Shown here in pieces: positions 43,012-50,831 of a stretch of DNA of 64,000 nt (positions are counted from its first letter, which is position 1; each line of letters begins with the position of its first letter). Where the stretch lies: assembly GCF_017357105.1 (NCBI RefSeq), contig NZ_CP071596.1, forward strand, positions 3,410,001 through 3,474,000, in the 5' to 3' direction. The notes under the pieces were generated by a model. It ran no database searches, was not told where the DNA came from, and saw only the letters and a list, made by a program, of their open reading frames with translations. The translations under genes were made by a program, and so were the position numbers. This DNA comes from Natronosalvus caseinilyticus (GTDB taxonomy: Archaea > Halobacteriota > Halobacteria > Halobacteriales > Natrialbaceae).

Positions 43012-44252
43012 TCGACGCCACGCTCACGAACGGGGGCCTCCTCGTCGGCGGAATCGATCTCGTGACGACGGGAACGTCGGAACTCGTCCTCGACGCGGTC
43101 GTGCGGATTCTCGGGTTCGTCGTCCTCTCGGGGGCCATCGGCGCCGCCGTGGCGTTCGTCTACCGGTGGTACAGCGGCGACGGCATCCCGGACGGCGTCG
43201 CGGTCCTGTCGGGACTGGTCGCGGTCGCCCTGTGGCTGAACACCCAGACGGCGTTGCAGTCCGCGATCCTCGGGAACGCCGACGTGCTCGACCCGGAGAC
43301 GGCTATCTTCACCGTCGCGTCGTTCGTCGTCAGTGCGATCGCGGCCGACGTCGGCCGCCGAACGGGCGACGGACTGGCGGCAGACGTCGGCACCGTCGCC
43401 ACCGCCCGAACCATCGACGACGTGAGCCAGCTGGTCAGGTCGGCCGGGCGGGTCATCACCATCGACCTCCCCGACGAGATCGAGGACGCCGAGGGCTACG
43501 ATCCGGTCGACGACGAGACGAAAGCCACCGTCGCCGGGCAGACGCTGCTGTTTCCCCGCGGACTCACTGTCGCTACCCTGCGCGACCGCCTCGTCGACCG
43601 GCTCGAGGCCGATTACGGCATCGGCTACGTCGACCTCGAGGTGAGCCAGGACGGCACGGTCGACCACCTCGCGGTCGGGAGCGTTCCGTCTGGAATCGGG
43701 CCGACGCTCGCGCCGGGATCGGTCGCCGTAGCGGTTCGCGCCGATCCGGCCCCGGACGCCAGCCCCGGCGACGTCGTCGAGGTCTGGTCTGCCGACGGCC
43801 CGGACAGTCGCCGAGTCGCGACGGCCGACCTCCGGGCGACTGCCGGGGACGTCGTCACGCTCGCAATCGGTGAGGACGACGCCGCCAGCCTCGACCCGGG
43901 TCTCGAGTTCCGGCTCGTGACGCGTCCCAGCACGGCCGACGCGAGTCGGGGGCTTCGGGCACTGTTGCGAACGGCCGACACGACCGTCGCAACGGTCTCG
44001 GTCGAGGCCGATGGCCCCCTGGTCGATGCTCGAGTCGACGTGCTGCCTGGACTCCCGCTCGTGCTCGAATCGTCGAAAGGCGGTCGCGCGGGGACGACTA
44101 CGGTCCCTGCGCTCGTGCCGTTCCCCGACGGCGACCGGTACCTCGAGGCCGGTGACACGTGTTACATCATGGGTCGGCCGGACGAACTGGCCCAGGCCCG
44201 GTTTCGAGAGCGGGTGCCGGAGCAGGAACGAGAGCAAGAACGGGAGCGGTAG
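43008..44252 (+). CDS. Membrane protein with TrkA-C-like soluble domains, second paralog
   Basis: The 414-residue protein has three hydrophobic segments (about 31-52, 62-80, 98-113), then a soluble region whose residues 148-223 match the paralog before it (EIEDAEGYDPVDDETKATV). It ends in a TrkA-C-like domain (YLEAGDTCYIMGRPDELAQA) and a charged Arg/Glu tail. The start overlaps the upstream stop, so the two are made together and probably act together. Confidence 0.8.
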   Translation: MIDATLTNGGLLVGGIDLVTTGTSELVLDAVVRILGFVVLSGAIGAAVAFVYRWYSGDGIPDGVAVLSGLVAVALWLNTQTALQSAILGNADVLDPETAIFTVASFVVSAIAADVGRRTGDGLAADVGTVATARTIDDVSQLVRSAGRVITIDLPDEIEDAEGYDPVDDETKATVAGQTLLFPRGLTVATLRDRLVDRLEADYGIGYVDLEVSQDGTVDHLAVGSVPSGIGPTLAPGSVAVAVRADPAPDASPGDVVEVWSADGPDSRRVATADLRATAGDVVTLAIGEDDAASLDPGLEFRLVTRPSTADASRGLRALLRTADTTVATVSVEADGPLVDARVDVLPGLPLVLESSKGGRAGTTTVPALVPFPDGDRYLEAGDTCYIMGRPDELAQARFRERVPEQEREQERER

Positions 44253-44284
44253 CTACTTGCCTCCAGCGACGATAGCGACGATAT

Positions 44285-44584
44285 ATGACCACGTCCACAT
44301 CCACCTCTCTGGAATGGAAGCTGTTCGCGGACCTCGCCGAGCACGCGGGTGACCGCGAGGTGACCGTGGCCGCCGAACCCGGCGACACCGTCGGAGACGC
44401 CCTCGACGCCCTGCTCGAGGACCGACCGGCGCTGGCCGAGCGCGTCCTCGAGGACGGCGAGTTGCGTTCCCAGATCAACCTCCTTCGCAACGGTGCCGAC
44501 GTCCGGTCACAGGAGGAGGGACTCGAGACGGAACTCGAGGCGGGGGACGAACTGGCGCTGTTTCCGCCGGTTAGCGGCGGCTGA
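44285..44584 (+). CDS. samp1: Ubiquitin-like small archaeal modifier protein SAMP1 (MoaD family)
   Basis: The 99-residue protein is a beta-grasp fold ending in PPVSGG, so the C-terminal Gly-Gly can be adenylated by an E1-like enzyme. In Haloferax, SAMP1 serves both as a protein modifier and as the sulfur carrier for molybdopterin. MoaD-type length and the pattern LFADLAEHAG and GDELALFPPVSGG agree. A moeA gene begins at the far end of this window, but I see no moaE or E1 gene here. Confidence 0.9.
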   Translation: MTTSTSTSLEWKLFADLAEHAGDREVTVAAEPGDTVGDALDALLEDRPALAERVLEDGELRSQINLLRNGADVRSQEEGLETELEAGDELALFPPVSGG

Positions 44585-44660
44585 TCGGGTTCGGGTCGGG
44601 GTCAGGATAGAAACCGGAAGCTGGGGCCGGACCCGGGAGCCACTTACGAAATTTCGCGAG

Positions 44661-44795
44661 TCACAACAGGAGCGTCAACACCAGTCGAATCGCCGCTCCA
44701 GCGACGAGCGCGACGGTCAACAGCGCCGTCGTGATCACGACGACCGGCGGAAGTTGTTTCTCCTCGTAGGTAAACAGGGCGTCTCCGAGCGACAT
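44661..44795 (-). CDS. 44-residue single-helix membrane protein
   Basis: This is a short but convincing frame: MSLGDALFTYEEKQLPPVVV, then a strongly hydrophobic helix (ITTALLTVALVAGAAIR) and the tail LVLTLLL. Its N-terminus is acidic and haloarchaeal in style. A possible TATA element (gttaacta) lies about 28 bases upstream. I recognise no family; it is convergent with SAMP1. Confidence 0.6.
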   Translation of the reverse strand: MSLGDALFTYEEKQLPPVVVITTALLTVALVAGAAIRLVLTLLL

Positions 44796-44932
44796 ACTCG
44801 AGGGTCCGAGTCTCGATAGTTAACCCTTTCGTCGTTGCTCAGCGGATTCGATTCGTCAGTGGACGGCCTCTCGGCCGGTAGAAACTGGCCGACGAACGGC
44901 CTCGGGGCGTGCGCCAGTACCGAGTCGTGCCC

Positions 44933-45931
44933 TCACTCGAGCTGCCCGTGAGAGCCGCTAAGATCTATCTCGAGGACGAAATCCGGCTCGTCCGAGATCG
45001 GCGCCCCCGCGAACGAGGCGTCGCTGACGGCCCCGACCGTTTCGGGGATCAGGACGCGCGTCCGGTCGGCCTCGAGTCGAGCGGCGTCCCTGGCAATCGC
45101 GGCGAACAGCGAGCGGGCGGCATCCTCGTCGTCCCAGGCGCTAACGCCGTACTCGACCCAGTGTTCGGTCTCGCCCGCCTCCGTCTCCCGGTCGTAGGTC
45201 CGGTTCCGGTAGCTCACGCCGGCGACGCCGCTCGGCCGATCGACCGTGAACACGCCCTCGTCGGCGGCGAACCGCTCGAGGTCCGCTCGAATGAGTTCTC
45301 GCAGGGCCCACGACTCGTCCGGGTCGAGCGCCAGTCCCCGGAGGTGGTCTCGAGCCGCGCTCTGGTTCCAGTAGCGCCACGCCCGTGCCGCGTTGTCGGC
45401 GGTCGACACCGGATCGGGACCGGACACATCGGAGTCGGGGGCAGGGTGCGCCCAGCGGAACTCCGTCGCGGGTTCGTATCCGGCCGACCGGGACGCTCCG
45501 AGCGCGGGTGCGTTCCAGGAGAAGATCATCAGGCGGCCGACGGTCGCTCCGCGTTCGCGCGCCCAGTCGAAACACGCCCGATTGAGGCGCTGGCTGAGGC
45601 CGCGACGGCGGTAGTCGCCGTGGATTCGTAGCCCCTGGAACCAGGCCTCGTCGGACGAGAGCATGACCGCCTGGACGAGTCCGGCGACTGCCACGTCGTC
45701 GCCGCCGGCGTCGCTCCTATTCGCGTCCACGAGGAACGTCCGCTTGTGGTCCTCGTCGGGGTCCTCGAGCCAGTCCGGGTAGACGTACTGGAGGTAGTCC
45801 CCGCCGCGGTCGGTCCAGATGTCGCTCGTCAGTTCGACGACCGCGTCCTGGTCCTCGAGCGTCGCCTGCCGAATCTCGAGGTCGTCGTCGGCGTCGGTCC
45901 CGTCGCCAGGTCTGGTGTGGCTGTCGCGCAT
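44933..45931 (-). CDS. GNAT-family N-acetyltransferase
   Basis: The 332-residue protein has a GNAT fold in its first half, with the acetyl-CoA loop LRIHGDYRRRGLSQRLNRAC. A second, diverged domain follows (about 170-332), so it is larger than a single GNAT domain. The substrate is unknown. It starts 3 bases after gatD on the same strand, which suggests a functional tie to GatD or to tRNA-Gln formation, though that is not proven. Confidence 0.88.
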   Translation of the reverse strand: MRDSHTRPGDGTDADDDLEIRQATLEDQDAVVELTSDIWTDRGGDYLQYVYPDWLEDPDEDHKRTFLVDANRSDAGGDDVAVAGLVQAVMLSSDEAWFQGLRIHGDYRRRGLSQRLNRACFDWARERGATVGRLMIFSWNAPALGASRSAGYEPATEFRWAHPAPDSDVSGPDPVSTADNAARAWRYWNQSAARDHLRGLALDPDESWALRELIRADLERFAADEGVFTVDRPSGVAGVSYRNRTYDRETEAGETEHWVEYGVSAWDDEDAARSLFAAIARDAARLEADRTRVLIPETVGAVSDASFAGAPISDEPDFVLEIDLSGSHGQLE

Positions 45932-45934
45932 GGC

Positions 45935-47209
45935 TCACCGCTGGCTCTCCCACGAGACGGATCGCTCCTGAATCTCGCCCGCGAGCGAGGTCCGCATGGC
46001 CTCCTCGAGGTCGTCCGCGTTCGCCAGTGCCCACATGAGCTTCACCTTCGCGGTTCCCGGCAGCATGTCCTCGCCCTCGAGGACGCCCGCCGCGAGCAGG
46101 TCTCGGCCCGTGTCGTAGACGCGGTCACAGACCCGCCCCTCGAGACACTGGCTGGTCACGACGACCGTCGTGCCCTCCTCGACCAGTTCCTCGACCTTTG
46201 GAATCAGATCGGTGTGGACGTGGCCGAGCCCGGTTCCCTCGAGGACGAGACCCGACGACTCTGCGGCGACGTCGAGGAAGGCGGGGTCCATGCCGGGGGT
46301 GAACTTGACCAGTTCGACGTCCTCCTCGAGGTCGGCCTCGACGGCGAGGTCGACCGCGTCGCGTTCGCGGTACTTCCCCTGAAAGGAGACCGTTTCGTCG
46401 TCGTAGTCGACCTCGCCAACCGGTTCGGCGCCGACGGTTTCGAAGGCGTCCCGGCGCGACGTGTGGTTCTTTCGGACCCGAGTTCCGCGGTGGAGCGCAC
46501 AGGTGGTGTCGCTCTCGCTCGCGTGCATACAGACGAGCACCTCCGCGCAGTCGCTTTTCGCGGCCTCGACGGCGCAGACGGCGTTCATCACGTTGTCCGA
46601 GGAAGGGCGATCCGCGGAGCGCTGGCTGCCGGTGAAGACGACGGGAACCGGCGTCTCGAGCATGAACGCGAGTGCCGACGCGGAGTACTGCATCGTGTCC
46701 GTGCCGTGCATGACGACGACGCCGTCGGCGCCATCTTCGATCTCCTCGGCGACGGCCTCGGCGAGGTCCTGCCAGATCGGCGGTTCCATGTTCTCCGAGA
46801 GGATGTTGGCGACGACCCGGCCGCGGTAGTTCGCTCGGCCCGCCAGGTCGGGGACCGCCCGGAGGACGTCCTCGGCGTCGAACTGGGCCGTGACGGCGCC
46901 CGTCCGGTAGTCGACCGTCGAGGCGATAGTGCCGCCGGTCGAGATGAGTGCGATGGTGGGGAGGTCCTCGTCGAACTCGATCTCGGACTCGGAGCTCGCA
47001 TCGGACTCCGCCTGGGCTCCCTCGACGTCGTAGACGTCCTCGGCGAGCACCTCGAGATCCGCCTCCTCGCGGTCGATACCGACGTTGTACCCGCCCTCGA
47101 GTTTCACCACGACGTGCTCGTCGGTGCTCGAGGGGAGCAGTACGCCCTCGTACGTCCGGCCCGCACGATCGACGCGGATTCGATCGCCGGGGGCTGGGGT
47201 CTGGCTCAT
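45935..47209 (-). CDS. gatD: Glutamyl-tRNA(Gln) amidotransferase subunit D
   Basis: GatD is the glutaminase of the archaeal GatDE enzyme, which converts Glu-tRNA(Gln) to Gln-tRNA(Gln). The 424-residue protein has an N-terminal barrel (GDRIRVDRAGRTYEGVLLP) and an asparaginase-type domain with the catalytic Thr in IALISTGGTIAS, MHGTDTMQYSASALAF, and the Lys/Asp region further on. GatE is not in the window. The ATG gives MSQTPAPGD, and a longer upstream extension is rejected. Confidence 0.94.
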   Translation of the reverse strand: MSQTPAPGDRIRVDRAGRTYEGVLLPSSTDEHVVVKLEGGYNVGIDREEADLEVLAEDVYDVEGAQAESDASSESEIEFDEDLPTIALISTGGTIASTVDYRTGAVTAQFDAEDVLRAVPDLAGRANYRGRVVANILSENMEPPIWQDLAEAVAEEIEDGADGVVVMHGTDTMQYSASALAFMLETPVPVVFTGSQRSADRPSSDNVMNAVCAVEAAKSDCAEVLVCMHASESDTTCALHRGTRVRKNHTSRRDAFETVGAEPVGEVDYDDETVSFQGKYRERDAVDLAVEADLEEDVELVKFTPGMDPAFLDVAAESSGLVLEGTGLGHVHTDLIPKVEELVEEGTTVVVTSQCLEGRVCDRVYDTGRDLLAAGVLEGEDMLPGTAKVKLMWALANADDLEEAMRTSLAGEIQERSVSWESQR

Positions 47210-47322
47210 GGTGATCGCTTTCGCGTCGTCGGACTTGAAAGCACGCTTTCGGGCCGGGTGACGGTGTTCAGCTCGTAGACGATTGCGCTCGTTTACCCGG
47301 AACCCCACACGTTGGGCAGGGG

Positions 47323-47330
47323 GATATACA
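47323..47330 (+). promoter_or_regulatory. TATA box of a universal stress protein gene
   Basis: gatataca is centred about 30 bases before the GTG at 47357, which selects that start over an earlier ATG. Confidence 0.5.
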
Positions 47331-47356
47331 AGCCGCTGGCACTCGAACGGGAACGC

Positions 47357-47788
47357 GTGGCCCCGGAACACGTGCTCGTCCCGCTGGATGGCTCACCGTT
47401 AGCCGTCGATGCGCTCGCACACGCGCTCGAGACGTTCGACTCACCCATCACTATATTGAACGTCGTGACGCCGCTCGACGCGACCATGAGCGAAGGCGGC
47501 GTGCTGGAGGCCGACGAGGAGCGACTCGAGGCAGCGCGCGCCCACGCCGAGGAGTCGATTCGGCGCGCCCGTCGCCAGGTTTCGGCGGAGGAGCGGCCGA
47601 TCGAAACGGTCGTCGAGACCGGCGAACCGGCCGAAACGATCCTCGCGTACGTCGACACCGAAGACGTCGATCACGTCGTGCTGGGCGGTCACGGCGGCCC
47701 CAGGATGGGTACCGTTCGCCGCCTGCTCGGCACCGTGGCGACGACCGTGGTCGGCGAGGCGCCCGTGTCGGTCACGGTCGTCCGGTGA
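47357..47788 (+). CDS. Universal stress protein (UspA family)
   Basis: The 143-residue UspA-fold protein begins MAPEHVLVPLDGSPLAVDAL and ends with the nucleotide-loop motif GGHGGPRMGTVRRLLGTVAT. ATP binding is likely from that motif. The GTG start gives the family N-terminus and fits the TATA box. It is convergent with a phosphate-type permease gene. Confidence 0.88.
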   Translation: MAPEHVLVPLDGSPLAVDALAHALETFDSPITILNVVTPLDATMSEGGVLEADEERLEAARAHAEESIRRARRQVSAEERPIETVVETGEPAETILAYVDTEDVDHVVLGGHGGPRMGTVRRLLGTVATTVVGEAPVSVTVVR

Positions 47789-47816
47789 CGAACGTCCGGT
47801 GACGGTAACCCTGTCC

Positions 47817-49073
47817 TCAACTCGTCCCGAGAAGCGACGACAACAGCCGGTAGAGTCCGAATCCGATTCCGATAGACGTGACCAGCGTGAGCACCCAGAA
47901 GAGTACCGTCACCCCGATTTTTCGCCGGGAGACGCCGGCAGATCCGGCGGCCAGTCCACCGCCGATCACGCCCGAGATGATGATGTTGTTGAACGAAATC
48001 GGAATGCCCAGCGCGATCGCCGCCTGGGCGATGACGAACCCCGGCACGAGCGCTGCAATCGAGCGCCGAACCCCGAGTTGGGCGTACTCCCGCGACGTCG
48101 CCTGCAGCAATCGCGGCGCCCCCATCCACGCCCCCGCCAGGATTCCGGACGCGCCGATGACGAGCAACACGACGCTCGGAAGTCCGAGTTCGGTCCCGTA
48201 GAGCGCCTCGAGCGGCCCCGTCGCCAGGCCGACCTGGCTGCCGCCGCTACTGAACGCGACGATCCCGCCCAGGACGAGCAGGAAGGACCGAATACCCCGT
48301 TCGACCGACGCGACCACTTTCCGACGGATGAACTGAAAGCCGAGGCCAGCGAACGCGGCGGTTGCACCGACGACGGACGGGTCGACGCCGAGGACGGTCG
48401 GACTCCCGAGCGCGTGTGAGACCAGTTCCGCAACCGATCCCTGCGAGCGGGCGGGATGGGGAATCACGCCGAGTCGAATATTGGCGAGAATGCCCGCGAC
48501 GACGGCCGCCAGCACCGGAACGCCGACGGTTTCCGGAATGTCGTCTCTGCGGAGGAGTTTCGCCGTCAGGAACGCGATTCCGCCCGACGACGGCGGGACG
48601 AGCACCCAGAACGTAACGATTCGTCGATACGTGCCGAACGCCGGGTCGCCGCCGAGCGAGAGGCCGACGCCGACCATCGCGCCGGTCGTCGCGAAGGCGG
48701 CCGGAACCGGATAGCCGGAGTAGACGCCGAACGACATGAACGTCGCGGCGACCAGCAGTCCCGTCGTCGCGGCCAGTGGGGTGATCATGGCACCGCGAAT
48801 GAGTTCGGCCCCGACCGTCTCGGAGATGCTCCCGCCCTGCGTGACGGCACCCGCTGCGGCGAGTATTCCGATCAGGAAGGCGGCTCGGAGCGTCGAAACC
48901 GCGTTGGCACCGATCGCGGGCGCGAACGGGGGCGAGTTGCTGTTCGCACCGAGTGACCACGCCATGAACAGGCAGGCGATCGTCGCGAGTCCGACGAACG
49001 TCCAGAACGTCAACGTCGCCGCCGGGACGACCGTCAGCGCCAGCATCGTCGCCACCGTTACCCTCGTCTCCAC
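47817..49073 (-). CDS. PiT-family inorganic phosphate transporter-like permease
   Basis: The 418-residue protein has 10-12 helices. The first signature is SLGANSNSPPFAPAIGANAV, a variant of the PiT GANDVAN motif, and a second half-repeat occurs near LGIPISFNNIIISGVIGGG. PiT proteins couple phosphate, or sulfate, to a cation. The GTG at 49073 overlaps the upstream stress-protein gene by 16 bases; the ATG nine codons later would avoid overlap. Flanking stress proteins suggest coordinated expression. Confidence 0.85.
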   Translation of the reverse strand: METRVTVATMLALTVVPAATLTFWTFVGLATIACLFMAWSLGANSNSPPFAPAIGANAVSTLRAAFLIGILAAAGAVTQGGSISETVGAELIRGAMITPLAATTGLLVAATFMSFGVYSGYPVPAAFATTGAMVGVGLSLGGDPAFGTYRRIVTFWVLVPPSSGGIAFLTAKLLRRDDIPETVGVPVLAAVVAGILANIRLGVIPHPARSQGSVAELVSHALGSPTVLGVDPSVVGATAAFAGLGFQFIRRKVVASVERGIRSFLLVLGGIVAFSSGGSQVGLATGPLEALYGTELGLPSVVLLVIGASGILAGAWMGAPRLLQATSREYAQLGVRRSIAALVPGFVIAQAAIALGIPISFNNIIISGVIGGGLAAGSAGVSRRKIGVTVLFWVLTLVTSIGIGFGLYRLLSSLLGTS

Positions 49074-49966
49074 AATCCCCTGAGTTTCTCGAGACGAGAC
49101 GGGCTAACGACGGTACCCGAACGCGCGAGGATGACCGTCTCGTCGATTCGAGGGATGACCCGCTGAGGGATCGACCCAACGAGTCGCCGCTGAATCGCCC
49201 CCTGGCGCGTTACGCCGAAGACGAGCACGTCGTGATCGGGTGCCAGTTCCGCGATCGTCGCGGGAACGTCCTCGCCGGTTCGAACCGCCGTCTCGACCCG
49301 GATATCGGGACCGAAGGCGGAATCGGGCGCATCCTCGAGCAACTGCACCCCTGCCTCGAGGTGGTCGCGCGCGGCGTCCTCGTCGACGTCCGGTTCGACG
49401 ACCGAGAGGAGGTGCACCGTCGCGTCGTTGCGGGCGGCGATCGCCTTCGCCGCGAGCGTCGCCGGTCGAACGTGGGGGCCGCCGGCCACCGGCACCAGGA
49501 TCGAATCGACGCCGTTCGCTTCGTAGCCGATTCGCTCGACGTAGAGGTCACACTGTGCGTTCTCGATGAGTTGGTCGAGGTTCGTGCCGAGGATCGCGTC
49601 GGTTCGACGCCGACTGTCGTGCCACCCGATGACGAGCGCGCGCGCGTCGGTGCGTCTGATCGCCTCGAGCACGCCGTCGGCGATCGTCCGACCGACGACG
49701 ATCTCGCGTTCGATCGGAACGTCCTCGGGGGCCACCGTGATTGACGCGTCGAGGAGTTCCTGGGTATCCTGGGCGAAGCGTTCGACGATCGTTTCGTCCT
49801 TGTATACCGAGAACGGCGAGGAACTGGGTTTGACGGCGACCGAAACGATCGTGACGTGGCTCTCGAGGAGGCGGGCGAGGTCGCTGGCGGTCCGGACCAG
49901 TTGCTCGGCGTGCTGGGGGTTCGCCACCGCGACCAGCACCGGTCTGGACTCCGGAGAGTAGTCCAT
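49058..49966 (-). CDS. Double universal stress protein
   Basis: The 302-residue protein contains two UspA-fold repeats (VLVAVANPQHAEQLVRTAS at the start, SILVPVAGGPHVRPATLAAK in the middle). It runs directly into the permease gene, so it may regulate that transporter; this is inference. The ATG at 49966 gives MDYSPESRPV. ccttttcatc about 27 bases upstream is a possible TATA box. Confidence 0.88.
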   Translation of the reverse strand: MDYSPESRPVLVAVANPQHAEQLVRTASDLARLLESHVTIVSVAVKPSSSPFSVYKDETIVERFAQDTQELLDASITVAPEDVPIEREIVVGRTIADGVLEAIRRTDARALVIGWHDSRRRTDAILGTNLDQLIENAQCDLYVERIGYEANGVDSILVPVAGGPHVRPATLAAKAIAARNDATVHLLSVVEPDVDEDAARDHLEAGVQLLEDAPDSAFGPDIRVETAVRTGEDVPATIAELAPDHDVLVFGVTRQGAIQRRLVGSIPQRVIPRIDETVILARSGTVVSPSRLEKLRGLWRRG

Positions 49967-50114
49967 CGAGACTAGTTCGACGGATGGTGATGAAAAGGTA
50001 TGGTCTCCTTGACGGTGTCTCGAGGACGACCTGACGGCTACCGTGGACATCGAACCGCCGTACCGAGCTCCAGACGTGGTGATGATTCCAAACCGTGAAA
50101 CGCACTGGAACGGT

Positions 50115-50327
50115 TCACAGACCGGTGTAAGAGCGGAACGCGTATCCAAGAAAGACGAGCCCCAGCACGACGCCGGACAGGGCGATGAGCCCGCCGATAA
50201 ATCGCATCGTGGTCGTCATGACCGGCGGATACTCCGGCTGGGGCTCGAGATTCGCCACGAGCACGAACACGAGTGCACTCGCTCCGAGAGCGAAACAGCC
50301 GAACGTGAGAAAGGCGAGCGTACTCAT
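50115..50327 (-). CDS. Two-helix small membrane protein
   Basis: The 70-residue protein is two hydrophobic helices (LAFLTFGCFALGASALVFVL and FIGGLIALSGVVLGLVFLGY) joined by a loop with EPQPEYPPVMTTTM. It lies 13 bases after a winged-helix regulator gene on the same strand, so it is probably in that operon. No family is recognised. Confidence 0.75.
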   Translation of the reverse strand: MSTLAFLTFGCFALGASALVFVLVANLEPQPEYPPVMTTTMRFIGGLIALSGVVLGLVFLGYAFRSYTGL

Positions 50328-50340
50328 CGCGGTGAGGGGG

Positions 50341-50763
50341 TCACGCCTCCGTCGAGCTATCGTACAGCCGTTCGAACGCCCACTCGCCGCGGATCAGTTC
50401 GTCGACGCCCTCGATGAGCGTGACCTCGCCGAACACGGTCGCCCGATAGTACGTGTACAGCCCGTCCTGGTCATGTTCCGTACGTTGGCGTTTCTGGAGG
50501 AGTCCCACGTCCACGAGTTCGTTGAGGTGGTAGCGGAGGGTGCTGTCGTCGATCCCGATCGCTTCCTCGAGTTCCTTCAGGCTCATGTCGCCACCGTGGA
50601 CGAGTCGGTACAGGATCTCGTAGCGGATTCGGTGGCCGATTGCGACGTGCATCGCGAGGTACTCCTCGAGGCGGAGGACGCTGGGTTCTGGAAGCAGGTC
50701 TTCTACGTTCTTCGGGTCTTCCGGAGGGTCCCCGCCAGTCCCATGCACACGATCGGTTCCCAT
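50341..50763 (-). CDS. ArsR-type winged-helix regulator
   Basis: The 140-residue regulator has an acidic leader, then the winged helix AIGHRIRYEILYRLVHGGDM, MSLKELEEAIGIDDSTLRYHL and DVGLLQKRQR. There are no Cys ligands of the classical metal-sensing kind. The following small membrane gene, 13 bases away, may be its operon partner. Its ligand is unknown. Confidence 0.87.
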   Translation of the reverse strand: MGTDRVHGTGGDPPEDPKNVEDLLPEPSVLRLEEYLAMHVAIGHRIRYEILYRLVHGGDMSLKELEEAIGIDDSTLRYHLNELVDVGLLQKRQRTEHDQDGLYTYYRATVFGEVTLIEGVDELIRGEWAFERLYDSSTEA

Positions 50764-50831
50764 CTACGAGTGGCTACGAAGGGTGGTTTCTTCAGTGTTA
50801 TTGCCTCTCGAACCGTCGAGAAGTCCGGTTT

